64,000 bases of DNA from Microcoleus sp036705565 (lineage in GTDB: Bacteria; Cyanobacteriota; Cyanobacteriia; Cyanobacteriales; Microcoleaceae). The notes under the pieces are model-generated. The model saw only the letters and a list, made by a program, of their open reading frames with translations, was not told the DNA's origin and did not search any database. Positions 51,875-61,025 of the stretch are shown here, one piece after another; within the stretch, counting starts at the first letter, position 1; every line of letters begins with the position of its first letter. The position numbers and the translations under genes are program-made. The DNA lies in the NCBI GenBank assembly GCA_036705565.1, contig JAUBUY010000016.1. One strand, given 5' to 3'.

Positions 51875-54037
51875 ATGGCAGAAATTAGAGGCACCGCCCA
51901 AGCAGACTTGCTAGCAGGAACTCCAGAAGATGACCTGATTTTTGGTTTGATGGGCACTGACACCATTGCCGGAAACTCTGGTAATGACAGTATTTTTGGA
52001 GGTAAGCAAAGCGATTTAATTGATGGCAATTCTGGTCAAGATTCGCTTTTTGGAGATTTAGATAACGACATTATTAACGGCGGCGAAGGTAACGATTTTT
52101 TAGTGGGCGGAAAAGGCAGCGATTCCATATCGGGCAACTCCGGCAATGATGTTTTGTCGGGCGATCGAGATACTGATATCCTGATAGGCGGAGACGGGGC
52201 AGACCTATTTGTTTTGAGGCGCTACGCTGAGGCTGACCCTTTCCGTACCAGTGGCGGTGTTAGTTTGGCAACTGCTGACCTGATCGCCGATTTTACACCC
52301 GGTACAGATTTAATCGGTTTGGGGGAAGGTCTCAGTTTTAGCGACTTAAATATTTTGGAAGCTGGAAACAATACTGTTATTCAAGACCGGGTAACAGGAG
52401 AATTTCTCGCTACTCTCCAAGGAGTGAGACAAAGTGCGATTAACCAGGCAAGTTTCACTAATAATATTAGCAGCGTTGTTCCCAATCCCCCGCCTCCAGC
52501 GCGGACAACGGCTTATGCTTTAACTCCTGCTAATCGGATTGTCGGTTTTAGTCTTTCCAATCCCGGAAGTGTCCTCACAGATTTGCCCGTAACTGGATTG
52601 CCAGCGGGAGAAAGTTTGCTGGGAATTGATTATCGGCCGGCTAATGGTGTGCTTTACGGTGTGGGTTCTAGCAATCGCTTGTATACTATCAATCCGATGA
52701 CTGGGGAAGCAAGTCCAGTCGGTAACGGGCAGTTTGCTGTTCCCCTAAATCCGGGGGCTGCAGGTTTTGATTTCAATCCGACAGTCGATCGAATTCGCTT
52801 TGTCAATGAAGGCGATCAAAACGCCCGCCTCAACCCGGATAACGGGGCACTTGTGGATTTTGACACGGTGGCGGGGGGAATTCAACTCGACGGGAATTTG
52901 GCTTATGTTGCGGGCGATCGCAATTTTGGGTCAAATCCGGCGGCAGCAGGGGCTGCGTATGTGAATAACTTTGCCGGGGGAACTTCGACAACCCTGTTTG
53001 TAATTGACAGCGATTTGGATGTTTTGGTGCGACAAGATCCGCCGAATAATGGAGGGTTGAATACGATCGGATCTTTGGGAGTTGATGCGAATAGCGTTCT
53101 CGGCTTTGATATCAGGAGTATTGGCGGCCGCGAGGTGGCTGTGGCGGCGCTGGAAGTCGGTGGCATTTCCGGCTTGTACAATATCAATTTAAGCAGCGGT
53201 CAAGCTTCCTTTGTCGGTCAAATTGCCGACGGAAGACAGATTAACGGTTTGGCTTTGCCTTTGCCTACAGCTTACGCCTTAACTGTCAGAAATGGCGCTG
53301 AAACAATTGTCGGTTTTAACGAAGCGGCACCGCGGGCGATTCTCAGTGACGTGTCAGTTACAGGGTTGCAGCCCGGAGAAAGTTTGCTGGGAATTGATTT
53401 TCGCCCCGCTAACGGTGTGCTATACGGTGTGGGTTCTAGCAATCGCTTGTACGCGATTAATCCAGTTACTGGGCAAGCCAGTGCCGTCGGTAGCGGGCAG
53501 TTTGCTGTTCCCCTAACTCCGGGGGCTGCGGGTTTTGATTTCAATCCGACAGTCGATCGAATTCGCTTTGTCAATCAAGCCGGTCAAAACGCCCGCCTCA
53601 ACCCGGATACGGGGGCAATTGTCGATGTTGACACGCTGACGGGGGGAGTTCAACTCGACGGGAATTTGGCTTATGCTGCGGGCGATCGCAATTTTGGCAA
53701 TCCCGGCGCGGCGGCGGCGGCTGCGTATGTGAATAACTTTGCAGGGGCAGCTTCGACGACACTGTTTGCAATTGACACCAATTTAGACATTTTGGTGCGG
53801 CAAGATCCGCCGAATAATGGGGTGTTGAATACGATCGGATCTTTGGGAATTGATGCTGGTACTGTTCTCGGCTTTGATATCAGGAGTGTTGACGGTAACG
53901 AGACGGCTTTGGCTGCGATCGATGTTGGCGGAGTTTCCAGTCTATACAATATCAATTTGACGACTGGTCAAGCTTCGATTGTCGGTCAAATTGGTGACGG
54001 GCAAGGGATTAAAGGCTTAGCACTAACTTTGATTTAA
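51875..54037 (+). CDS. RTX calcium-binding protein with two DUF4394 domains
   Basis: The 720-aa protein begins MAEIRGTAQADLLAGTPEDD and has about eight RTX nonapeptides (GNSGNDSIFGG type) to residue 115, then a short beta domain. Two similar 250-aa domains follow, each starting TAYALT, with GESLLGIDxRPANGVLYGVG, PGAAGFDFNPTVDRIRFVN and FAGxxSTTLFxIDxxLDxLVRQ: DUF4394 repeats with beta-propeller-like character. The halves are very alike at DNA level, indicating a tandem duplication. No signal peptide, so type I secretion via RTX is likely. Function unknown; the domain is seen in secreted proteins. Confidence 0.87.
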   Translation: MAEIRGTAQADLLAGTPEDDLIFGLMGTDTIAGNSGNDSIFGGKQSDLIDGNSGQDSLFGDLDNDIINGGEGNDFLVGGKGSDSISGNSGNDVLSGDRDTDILIGGDGADLFVLRRYAEADPFRTSGGVSLATADLIADFTPGTDLIGLGEGLSFSDLNILEAGNNTVIQDRVTGEFLATLQGVRQSAINQASFTNNISSVVPNPPPPARTTAYALTPANRIVGFSLSNPGSVLTDLPVTGLPAGESLLGIDYRPANGVLYGVGSSNRLYTINPMTGEASPVGNGQFAVPLNPGAAGFDFNPTVDRIRFVNEGDQNARLNPDNGALVDFDTVAGGIQLDGNLAYVAGDRNFGSNPAAAGAAYVNNFAGGTSTTLFVIDSDLDVLVRQDPPNNGGLNTIGSLGVDANSVLGFDIRSIGGREVAVAALEVGGISGLYNINLSSGQASFVGQIADGRQINGLALPLPTAYALTVRNGAETIVGFNEAAPRAILSDVSVTGLQPGESLLGIDFRPANGVLYGVGSSNRLYAINPVTGQASAVGSGQFAVPLTPGAAGFDFNPTVDRIRFVNQAGQNARLNPDTGAIVDVDTLTGGVQLDGNLAYAAGDRNFGNPGAAAAAAYVNNFAGAASTTLFAIDTNLDILVRQDPPNNGVLNTIGSLGIDAGTVLGFDIRSVDGNETALAAIDVGGVSSLYNINLTTGQASIVGQIGDGQGIKGLALTLI

Positions 54038-54459
54038 ATGGTGCAGTCCGACAGTCCCGCAGTCCAACAGTCCGACAGGGGTTGAAACCCCTGTCTCATA
54101 GCGAAAGTCCTCTAAAGAGGACTAAAAATTAGCAACTAAAAATTAGAATTTGAGTCGGTTTTTAACCGACTTTTGCTATTAGCCAGGGAATTCATTCCCT
54201 GGCGGGTTTCGGGAGAATGGAACAGCCTTTTTTCTTCAGGAAAGTTGGAAGGTATCGAGAATGTACCTCACACGCACGCAATCCGCTATCAAATAAATTC
54301 ATCGTTAATTTGATAATAATATCAAGTCGGGTCGATCCATTATAATATAATGCCATATCTTGTAGGGGCGGGTTCACCAGTATTCTCTCCCTCAAAACCA
54401 ACAAATTCATCAACCCGCCCCCGCCCATAGCAACACTAATCGATCGGACACAACATAAA
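54038..54459. repeat. Intergenic region with several small hairpins
   Basis: Stems AGGGGTTGAAACCCCT (54076-54091), AGTCCTCTAAAGAGGACT (54105-54122), GTCGGTTTTTAACCGAC (about 54154-54170) and CCAGGGAATTCATTCCCTGG (54183-54202) follow each other. Later GTAGGGGCGGGTT/AACCCGCCC (54362-54420) repeats the family at 6152 and 48054. No gene. Confidence 0.55.
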
Positions 54460-54747
54460 ATGTTATCTCAAGTTTTTTACTTGCTACGTTCCCGCAGTGA
54501 CGGCAAATATCTGTCCGCGAATCCCAATCCAGATGCGGCAGTGAGTTACCTGCTGATGTTTCGCGAAGACTATGACGCTTTGAGCTATCTCAATGCCCAC
54601 GCTGCTGATGTTGCCGATCGATTCGGAGTAGAATCGATTTCCGGTTCTCAGGTAAAAAAGCTACTCGAACGTTGGGGCTTTAACGGCGTGGGGGTTGTTC
54701 AAGACCCGCTGTTACCGAATATTGAGTTTTTATTGACAAATAATTGA
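54460..54747 (+). CDS. Conserved hypothetical protein
   Basis: A 95-aa soluble protein, MLSQVFYLLRSRSDGKYLSA at the start, with a central FREDYDALSYLNAHAADVAD and a C-terminal RWGFNGVGVVQDPLLPNIEF. It resembles small cyanobacterial proteins without assigned function. An intrinsic terminator follows 24 bases after the stop, so it is probably a single-gene unit. Confidence 0.72.
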   Translation: MLSQVFYLLRSRSDGKYLSANPNPDAAVSYLLMFREDYDALSYLNAHAADVADRFGVESISGSQVKKLLERWGFNGVGVVQDPLLPNIEFLLTNN

Positions 54748-54770
54748 CAATTGACAAGATTTGCGCTTCA

Positions 54771-54800
54771 CCCGGTTTCTGGAAGAAATCGGGTTTTTTT
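54771..54800 (+). terminator. Intrinsic terminator
   Basis: CCCGGTTTCT-gga-AGAAATCGGG hairpin followed by seven T residues, 24 bases downstream of the small hypothetical gene. Confidence 0.8.
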
Positions 54801-54955
54801 GTCAAGTTTTGAGCCGATCGCCCGATCGAGTTTGTACAGTTCTGTGCCCCATATCTAGTGCAAATTGTCAAATATATTAACCTTTTACCCTAAATCTGAA
54901 TCCTGTTGTATATTCGTAGTCTGTTGATTTATTCCGACACGTCAGTACACAACCT

Positions 54956-57900
54956 ATGGTTAGAGAATTAGAGCGATCGAGTGCCAACGAGAAACGCAAC
55001 CTGTCCGATTTCCCCGAAACAGCACCCGCCGCCAATCCCGTATTTTTTAGGACTTACAGCCGCCGTACCGAGACGGGAAGGGAGACTTGGGCCGAAGTGT
55101 GCGATCGAACAGTCAAGGGGCTGCAAAAGCTGGGAAACCTCACCCCCGAAGAAACACAACTGCTGCACCGAATGCAAAACCAGCTCAAAACCCTCGCTTC
55201 AGGCCGCTGGCTGTGGGTAGGTGGCAGCAAATGGATCGAGCAACCAGAGAATTTTTCCGGCGCATATAATTGCTCCTCAACAAATATTCTCGACTGGCGT
55301 TCCTTTGGTTTGTTAATGGATTTGGCAATGATGGGCTGCGGCACCGGCGCAGTCTTGGAACCACAATATATCAACCAACTGCCGCCGATTCGCAACCGTT
55401 TAACCCTAACCATGCAAGGCGAAATCGGCTCTACACCCGCCCAGTCGCGCCGTCAAGAAACAGAAGTAAAAATAGCAGAAAAAACCGCAACTATTTATGT
55501 CGGAGATTCTCGCCAAGGTTGGGTAAGCTCCTATCAAAGTTTGCTGGAATTATCCACAGATGAAAGATTTGCAGGAGAAGTTCAAGTTTTCATCGATTTG
55601 AGCGATGTTCGCCCGGTGGGAGAACCTTTAAAAGGTTTTGGCGGAGTAGCAAATCCGGTGAAATTGCCCGACCTTTATCAGCGCTGCGCGGCAATTTTGA
55701 ATAAAGCTTTAGGGCGGCAGTTAAATTCAGTTGAATGCTGCGTGTTGATTGATGAAGCGGCGGTCACGATCGTCGCCGGCAACATTAGGCGCAGCGCGGG
55801 GATTCGTCAATTTGATTCGAGTGATGAACTGGGCGCAAATGCTAAAAATAATTTGTGGCAGCAAGATGAAAATGGCAACTGGAAAATCGACCCCGATCGA
55901 GATGCTTTGAGAATGGCAAATCACTCTCGCGTTTTTCATCATAAACCGACGCGGGAAGAGTGTATTGATGCCGTTCGCCAACAGTATTATTCTGGTGAAG
56001 GTGCAATTCAATGGGCTGGTGAAGCTGTAGCTAGAGCTAACGTTGATTTACTTTCAACACCGAGTCTTAAACTTGAGTTTTTGAAAGCTTACGACGAAGG
56101 AAAAGCTAAACAGTGGTTCCAGGAACGCTATCCTGACATGACTGCGGAAGAATTAGAACACCGGTCAGTTCGTTTGGGCTTAAACCCGTGTGGTAAGTAA
56201 TTTTGCCTCACGTTAAAAACCTCGCAAATACGGGGAAAGCTGAAATGCTAATCCCGTGGTAATCAGAAGAACTAAAAAGCTTTTGACACCGTACAGCGTA
56301 GAGAGTGAAGCTAGATTACAATGAAAAAAGCAATCTAGAATATAATCTCTCCAAGAGTGTGGGGGCGCGTATGACAAGCACCTTTTATGGCTACTCAGGT
56401 TTCTACGGTGAGCATTGTTTAAGGTCAAGTCTTGAGTACATTTACGCGAAATACCTGGACTACATGGAAATTGGCTGGACATACGAAGATAAAACCTATC
56501 TACTCTCGAATGAAGTTCGGTACAAACCAGACTTCCTTCTAGAAAATGGTGAGTATGTCGAAATTAAAGGCGTTTTTAATTATCAAAGCGACTTGCCAAA
56601 AATTCAGCGATTTGAGTCTGAGTACAATGTAAAAGTTACTATTTTTCAAGAAAAAGATCTAAGACAACTCATTAAGGATACTCCTTTTGTATTTGAGCAT
56701 TTGAAACAGGAATGGAAATCTCATGCTAAGGTAAGAGGCATGGATAATTTCGGAAAGAGAAACCCTATGTATGGCGTTACTCAATCTGAAACCACCAAAG
56801 CCAAAATCAAAGCTAAGGCGAAGGCAAGATTTGCAGATCCTAGTTTCAAGGAAAAGTTTGTCAATAGTGCCAAGCGAAAAGCATACCATGAGTCACGCAA
56901 GGGCAAGAAAACAGGTGCATTAGTACCTAGATTTATTCTTACTTGCGAATTTTGTCAGAACAGTTTTGAAGTTATACAACACAAAGTATCGAAGCGTCGT
57001 TTTTGCTCCAAAAATTGCTCTGTTCAGGCACAGCATGGAAAAACTTCAACAACTAATTCTGATATTCAAACATTAGCTCATGCTTTTGCCTTGGATAATT
57101 ATGAGACACTCTTATCTGTAAAGTTGAATAACCTAAAAGAGCTTTTTCAAGCTTTACAGGACTCAATACAAAAAGAAAATAACATTCTGGATATCCGAAC
57201 AATATGTCAGATTGTTACAGGTAAACCATGTAGCAGAAAGGAACTCCTCTATTATTTGAGGGAATACGCGCAAAAGGTACGCGGAGCTACTGCGAAAAAT
57301 AAAGCAGTAGAACTAGAGGATAAAAAGCCTTTAGGATAACAAAAATGGAAATTATCGGTTCTAACTTTCACTGTAATTTGGCGGAGGTTCACCTCAATCA
57401 AATTGACCCTTACAACTTCAAAGAACAGGAGGAAGCTTTCAAGGCTGCGGCTCTATCTGTGGCGGTACTTCTCAATCACAAATTTCTTGAACCCCGCTAT
57501 CAATACAGCCGCGAACTCGACCCGATTGTCGGCGTCTCTTTCACGGGATTGTTCGATTTCTTCGTTCACGCTTTTGGCGTTGAGTGGCTGCGCTGGTGGG
57601 TGGAAGGTCGCCCGCAAACTCCGCAAGGAATCGCTTTTAAACAGCGGGAAGAAGAGTATTTGAGTGGTTGGCGCGAGATTGTGAATCGGGTAGTATGGGA
57701 TTATTGCGATCGCCATTCCTTAAAACGCCCAAATCGCTGCACAACGGTTCAACCATCGGGTACTAAATCTCTGCTGACAGGTGCTTCTCCCGGCTGGCAT
57801 CCGCCGAAAGCCCAGCGTTTCATTCGCCGAATCACTTTCGGCAAAAACGACCCCGTAGCCCTCGCCTGCATCGACTACGGATACAACGTGATTCCGTCTC

Positions 57901-58418
57901 AATCTGACAAAGATGAAAACGGCAATTTGCTGAACAATCCCTTCGATGAACGCTGTACAGAATGGCTGGTAGAAATACCTGTTGCGGTAAGTTGGGCTGA
58001 CTTGCCCGGTGCTGATGAAATTGACATTAACAAATTCTCAGCGGCGGCACAAATGGACTTTTATATGCAAGTGCAAAAGTTCTATGTCAGACATAACACT
58101 TCTGCCACGATTGAACTGCGCGAAAATGAAGTGGAAAGTTTGGGGACTCGGATTTATGAAGCGATTCGCGATGATGAAGGCTACATTTCCGCAGCGCTTT
58201 TAGCTCGGTTTGATGCTCTTGAAACTTTCCCGCGTTTGCCCTTTGAACCGATAAGCAAGGAAACTTACACCAAGATGGTGGAAGAGAGTTTAGCGCGCCG
58301 CCAAATAGATGTTTTTCATGCGGCACTGAGTCGCTATGACTTGGGTGAAATGATGGATTCAGGGCCGGCGGGCTGCGATTCCGATAAGTGTTTGATGCCA
58401 GAGACTAAGGCTATGTAA
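54956..58418 (+). CDS. nrdJ: Adenosylcobalamin-dependent (class II) ribonucleotide reductase, split by a group I intron
   Basis: Exons 54956-56194 and 57348-58418 join to 769 codons plus stop, the size of monomeric class II reductases (ribonucleoside-triphosphate reductases), which make deoxyribonucleotides using vitamin B12. Visible marks are the substrate-site GAYNCSSTNI near residue 100, the active-site NPCGE formed only after splicing (Cys about 411, Glu 414), QPSGTKSLLTGASPGWHPP near 555 and the C-terminal GCDSDKC pair of redox cysteines. Without splicing, translation would read NPCGK and stop at 56198. The exons keep the reading frame exactly when bases 56195-57347 are removed. ATG start at 54956. 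Confidence 0.93.
56195..57347 (+). other. Group I self-splicing intron in nrdJ
   Basis: The 1153-nt intron lies between a 5' exon ending in T and a last intron base G, as group I rules require. P1 is clear: exon CGTGTGGT (56187-56194) pairs with the internal guide GCCTCACG (56205-56212), with the expected U-G at the splice site and one mismatch. P4 is ACGGG (56230-56234) with CCCGT (56253-56257), enclosing a P5 AGC/GCT. P7 is GAGAG (56301-56305) with CTCTC (56347-56351), and P8 is CTAGATT (56311-56317) with AATCTAG (56332-56338). A CTACTGC/GCAGTAG hairpin near 57287-57312 would be P9. An endonuclease gene fills the P9 side. Group II features (GTGYG start, domain V) were not found. Confidence 0.85.
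56371..57339 (+). CDS. Intron-encoded PD-(D/E)XK homing endonuclease
   Basis: From the ATG at 56371 the product is 322 aa; an in-frame ATG at 56305 would overlap the intron core (P8, P7') and is less likely. The nuclease core is near the N-terminus: RSSLEYIYAKYLDY (Glu), YKPDFLLENGEYVEIKGVF (Pro-Asp ... Glu-x-Lys). Next comes a NUMOD3-like DNA-binding stretch, NPMYGVTQSETTKAKIKAKA, then a zinc-finger-like CEFC...CSKNC. Such enzymes cut the intronless allele to spread the intron. It ends 8 bases before the intron's 3' end. All core residues appear intact. Confidence 0.85.
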   Translation: MTSTFYGYSGFYGEHCLRSSLEYIYAKYLDYMEIGWTYEDKTYLLSNEVRYKPDFLLENGEYVEIKGVFNYQSDLPKIQRFESEYNVKVTIFQEKDLRQLIKDTPFVFEHLKQEWKSHAKVRGMDNFGKRNPMYGVTQSETTKAKIKAKAKARFADPSFKEKFVNSAKRKAYHESRKGKKTGALVPRFILTCEFCQNSFEVIQHKVSKRRFCSKNCSVQAQHGKTSTTNSDIQTLAHAFALDNYETLLSVKLNNLKELFQALQDSIQKENNILDIRTICQIVTGKPCSRKELLYYLREYAQKVRGATAKNKAVELEDKKPLG

Positions 58419-58430
58419 TAGCCAATAGCC

Positions 58431-58496
58431 AAATCCCCGACTTCTGAAATTACTTCGATATTTCACGAAAATAACCAGAAGAAGTCGGGGATTTTA
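58431..58496. terminator. Bidirectional terminator between nrdJ and gdhA
   Basis: AAATCCCCGACTTCT (58431-58445) pairs with AGAAGTCGGGGATTT (58479-58493), with flanking A and T runs, between two convergent genes. Confidence 0.75.
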
Positions 58497-58500
58497 TTTC

Positions 58501-59787
58501 TCAACCCTTCACATAATAATCCCGCGTTCCCTTCGCATTCATCGCTTCTCCGAGTCGATTTAACCCGTACACGTAAGCAGCAGTTCTCATGGAAACTGAC
58601 AATTCCTGAGATTTTTTCCAAATTGCCTCAGTCTCTTCGACCATTTTATGCTTCAACCGCTGGTTGACTTCCTCTAGTGTCCAATAAAGTCCGCTGCGGT
58701 TTTGCACCCACTCAAAATAACTAACCGTTACGCCTCCGGCATTGACTAAAATATCAGGAATTACCTGAATTCCCCTCGATTCTAAAATTAAATCAGCAGC
58801 AGAATCAATCGGCCCGTTAGCTACTTCAAAAATAAACTTAGCCTTAATATCATTAACATTGGCTTCTGTTATTTGATTCTCCAAAGCTGCTGGAACCAGC
58901 ACGTCTACATCTAATGCTAAAAGCTGTTCATTTGTCAAGATTTCGTGTTCGATAATATTGCAAACCGAACCTTCGCAGTAAAGAGCTTTGATACCTTTGT
59001 TAGAATCTTTAAAACCTCGAATACTGGGGATGTCCAGACCTTGTTTAGCATAAATTCCCCCTTGGGAATCGCTGACAGCAACAACTTTGTAACCGGCTTT
59101 CCAGAGCAGTTCTGCTATTTCTGCGCCGGCATTACCAAAACCTTGTACTGCTACTGTTGTATCTTGAGGATTTAGCTCAAATTTGGGTAAAATAGTTTGT
59201 ACTACAAAAAAAGCACCCATTGCTGTGGCTGTATCTCTGCCCAAACTGCCGCCGATTGTCACTGGTTTACCAGTCACAACCGCTGGAGAAAGCTGCCGCT
59301 TAATAATATTGTATTGATCCATCATCCAACCCATAATCATGGGATTGGTGTAGACATCCGGCGCGGGAATATCGACATCGGGGCCGATGAAATCTGCGAT
59401 CGCATCGACATAGCCCCGGCTCAAACGTTCCAATTCCAGTTTGGACAATTCCTTGGGATTGAGAGTAATTCCGCCCTTGGCTCCTCCAAATGGCAAGTTC
59501 AAAACTGCACATTTAAACGTCATCCAAAATGCTAAGGATTGCACTTCATCAAGGGTTACTCCCGGATGATAGCGCACTCCTCCTTTAGACGGGCCTCTGG
59601 TATTGTCGTAGCGCACTCGATAACCTTGGAAAATTCGCAGGGAACCGTCGTCCATCCGCACGGGAATCGATACCACTAAACTGGATTTGGGGTGTTTCAG
59701 CCTTTCGATCGTATCCTCGGAAAGGGACACATATTTTAAGGCTCGTTCTAATCGGCGGCTGGCATCGGCAAATAATGATTCAGACAT
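58501..59787 (-). CDS. gdhA: Glutamate dehydrogenase
   Basis: The 428-aa enzyme of the Glu/Leu/Phe/Val dehydrogenase family converts 2-oxoglutarate and ammonium to glutamate. Family marks are VRYDNTRGPSKGGVRYHPGV near residue 60, the catalytic Lys in LPFGGAKGGI near 97, DIPAPDVYTNPMIMGWMMD near 145, the dinucleotide motif VQGFGNAGAEIAELL near 215 and NAGGVTVSYFEWVQN near 345. ATG at 59787 (MSESLFADASRR) is preferred over an ATG 57 bases upstream that adds a hydrophobic lead. Convergent with nrdJ. Confidence 0.95.
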   Translation of the reverse strand: MSESLFADASRRLERALKYVSLSEDTIERLKHPKSSLVVSIPVRMDDGSLRIFQGYRVRYDNTRGPSKGGVRYHPGVTLDEVQSLAFWMTFKCAVLNLPFGGAKGGITLNPKELSKLELERLSRGYVDAIADFIGPDVDIPAPDVYTNPMIMGWMMDQYNIIKRQLSPAVVTGKPVTIGGSLGRDTATAMGAFFVVQTILPKFELNPQDTTVAVQGFGNAGAEIAELLWKAGYKVVAVSDSQGGIYAKQGLDIPSIRGFKDSNKGIKALYCEGSVCNIIEHEILTNEQLLALDVDVLVPAALENQITEANVNDIKAKFIFEVANGPIDSAADLILESRGIQVIPDILVNAGGVTVSYFEWVQNRSGLYWTLEEVNQRLKHKMVEETEAIWKKSQELSVSMRTAAYVYGLNRLGEAMNAKGTRDYYVKG

Positions 59788-60205
59788 AATTGGAAGGAAG
59801 AAGGAAAGCACGACACGGATTTTGACACGGATACACGGATACACGGATTAATTATTTAGTGTCCGTCAGATTTTGAAGTCAGAGGGAAGAAGCAAGAATA
59901 GCTGACATCTTAATTTTAAGTGTCTCTGCTGATCTACTGGTTTTCCTATACATTTTAATTTAATCACAATCCAGGTTGAATTCTGTCAACTGTCAATGGT
60001 TAACTGTTTACAAACTGCCTTGTGTCGATCGACAATATCGCAGTGCCAAGCAGGATTAAGCAGATACACTTACAATAGAGGGTGATATTTAAGCTCAAGC
60101 CTCAATTTGAGTTCGATCGCTCAAATCACAGTCAGCCATCAGGGGAATTAAATTCTGAAATATATCGAGGCTTTAGCTGACGTTAGAAACTGAATTATTA
60201 TTATT
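59788..60205. other. Divergent gap between gdhA and the DUF4126 gene
   Basis: No gene is recognised. ACACGGATACACGGATTAAT near 59825-59850 is a small direct repeat. Promoters for both genes should be here. No clear boxes were assigned. Confidence 0.3.
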
Positions 60206-60817
60206 ATGCTTGGACTCCTAGCCGCACTCTCTGCGTCTGCGGCAGGGGGTATGAGAATTGCCATGCCCCTGCTGTTAATTGGTTTGTTGCGGATTGACAA
60301 ACTTTGGTCGGAAATACCTCTATTGTCTGGGCTTCACCCCCAGGTGGTGATAGCAATTTTAGTGAGTTGGTCGCTGTTAGAGTTATTTGCTTCTAAAACC
60401 TTTGTAGGACAGCGGGTACTGCAAATTGTGCAAATTATTTTCAGCCCTATTGTAGGAGCAATTATGGGAATTGCGATCGCTCAAGTAAGTTCGATCGAGG
60501 AAATTATTGCTCACCCTTGGATGCTGTGGATAATTGGTATTGTCGGAGGTTTGTTGGCTTTAGTGCTGCAACTGGTACAAGCAGGATGGTTTTATCGGCT
60601 GCGGGGTTTGCCGATTTGGGTGATTTTCCTCCAAGATGTTCTGTGCATTTCCTTGGTTTTGTTTGCCTTTGACGCACCGCGGCAGGGAGGGTTAGTGGCG
60701 ATGATGCTGCTGTGGCTGGCAATTCGCAGTTCAAAAGAGTGGTATCGATGGTATAAAAGTCAGGGAATACCGGGCGACAGGGGAAATCCCCGCCGCCGCA
60801 AGCGCGATCCTGATTAA
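60206..60817 (+). CDS. DUF4126 family membrane protein
   Basis: The 203-aa protein has about five hydrophobic helices: LLAALSASAAGGMRIAMPLLLIG at the start, VVIAILVSWSLLELFA, IVGAIMGIAIAQ, WIIGIVGGLLALVLQLVQAG and VLCISLVLFAF. It ends in a basic tail (NPRRRKRDPD). The ASAAGxRxxxPLLxxGLL pattern is that of DUF4126 proteins. Function unknown. ATG start after an AT-rich stretch. Confidence 0.82.
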   Translation: MLGLLAALSASAAGGMRIAMPLLLIGLLRIDKLWSEIPLLSGLHPQVVIAILVSWSLLELFASKTFVGQRVLQIVQIIFSPIVGAIMGIAIAQVSSIEEIIAHPWMLWIIGIVGGLLALVLQLVQAGWFYRLRGLPIWVIFLQDVLCISLVLFAFDAPRQGGLVAMMLLWLAIRSSKEWYRWYKSQGIPGDRGNPRRRKRDPD

Positions 60818-61025
60818 TTAGTGATTAGTTATTGGTGATTAGTTATTGGTGATTAGTCATATCGTTTACGGTTGTTTCGGAATGATTTAACCGCAGAGGG
60901 CGCAGAGGGCGCAGAGGAAGAGAAGAGAGAGATGAATAATTCCGATACCAACGGATTTTATATCATTAGTCCTTTTTAACAACAGTGAACAGTCAACAGT
61001 CAACTGTCAACTGTCAACTGTCAAT
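60818..61025. repeat. Dispersed and heptad repeats
   Basis: TTAGTTATTGGTGATTAG units, a CGCAGAGGGCGCAGAGG repeat (about 60894-60917) also seen at 42700 and 49285, and AACAGTCAACTGTCAACTG heptads (60980-61020) fill the gap between convergent genes. Confidence 0.6.

Noticed and set aside
56195..57347. Intein or group II intron in nrdJ
   Set aside because: An intein is excluded by the TAA at 56198-56200, two codons after the exon end. No GTGYG start, domain V or reverse transcriptase supports group II.
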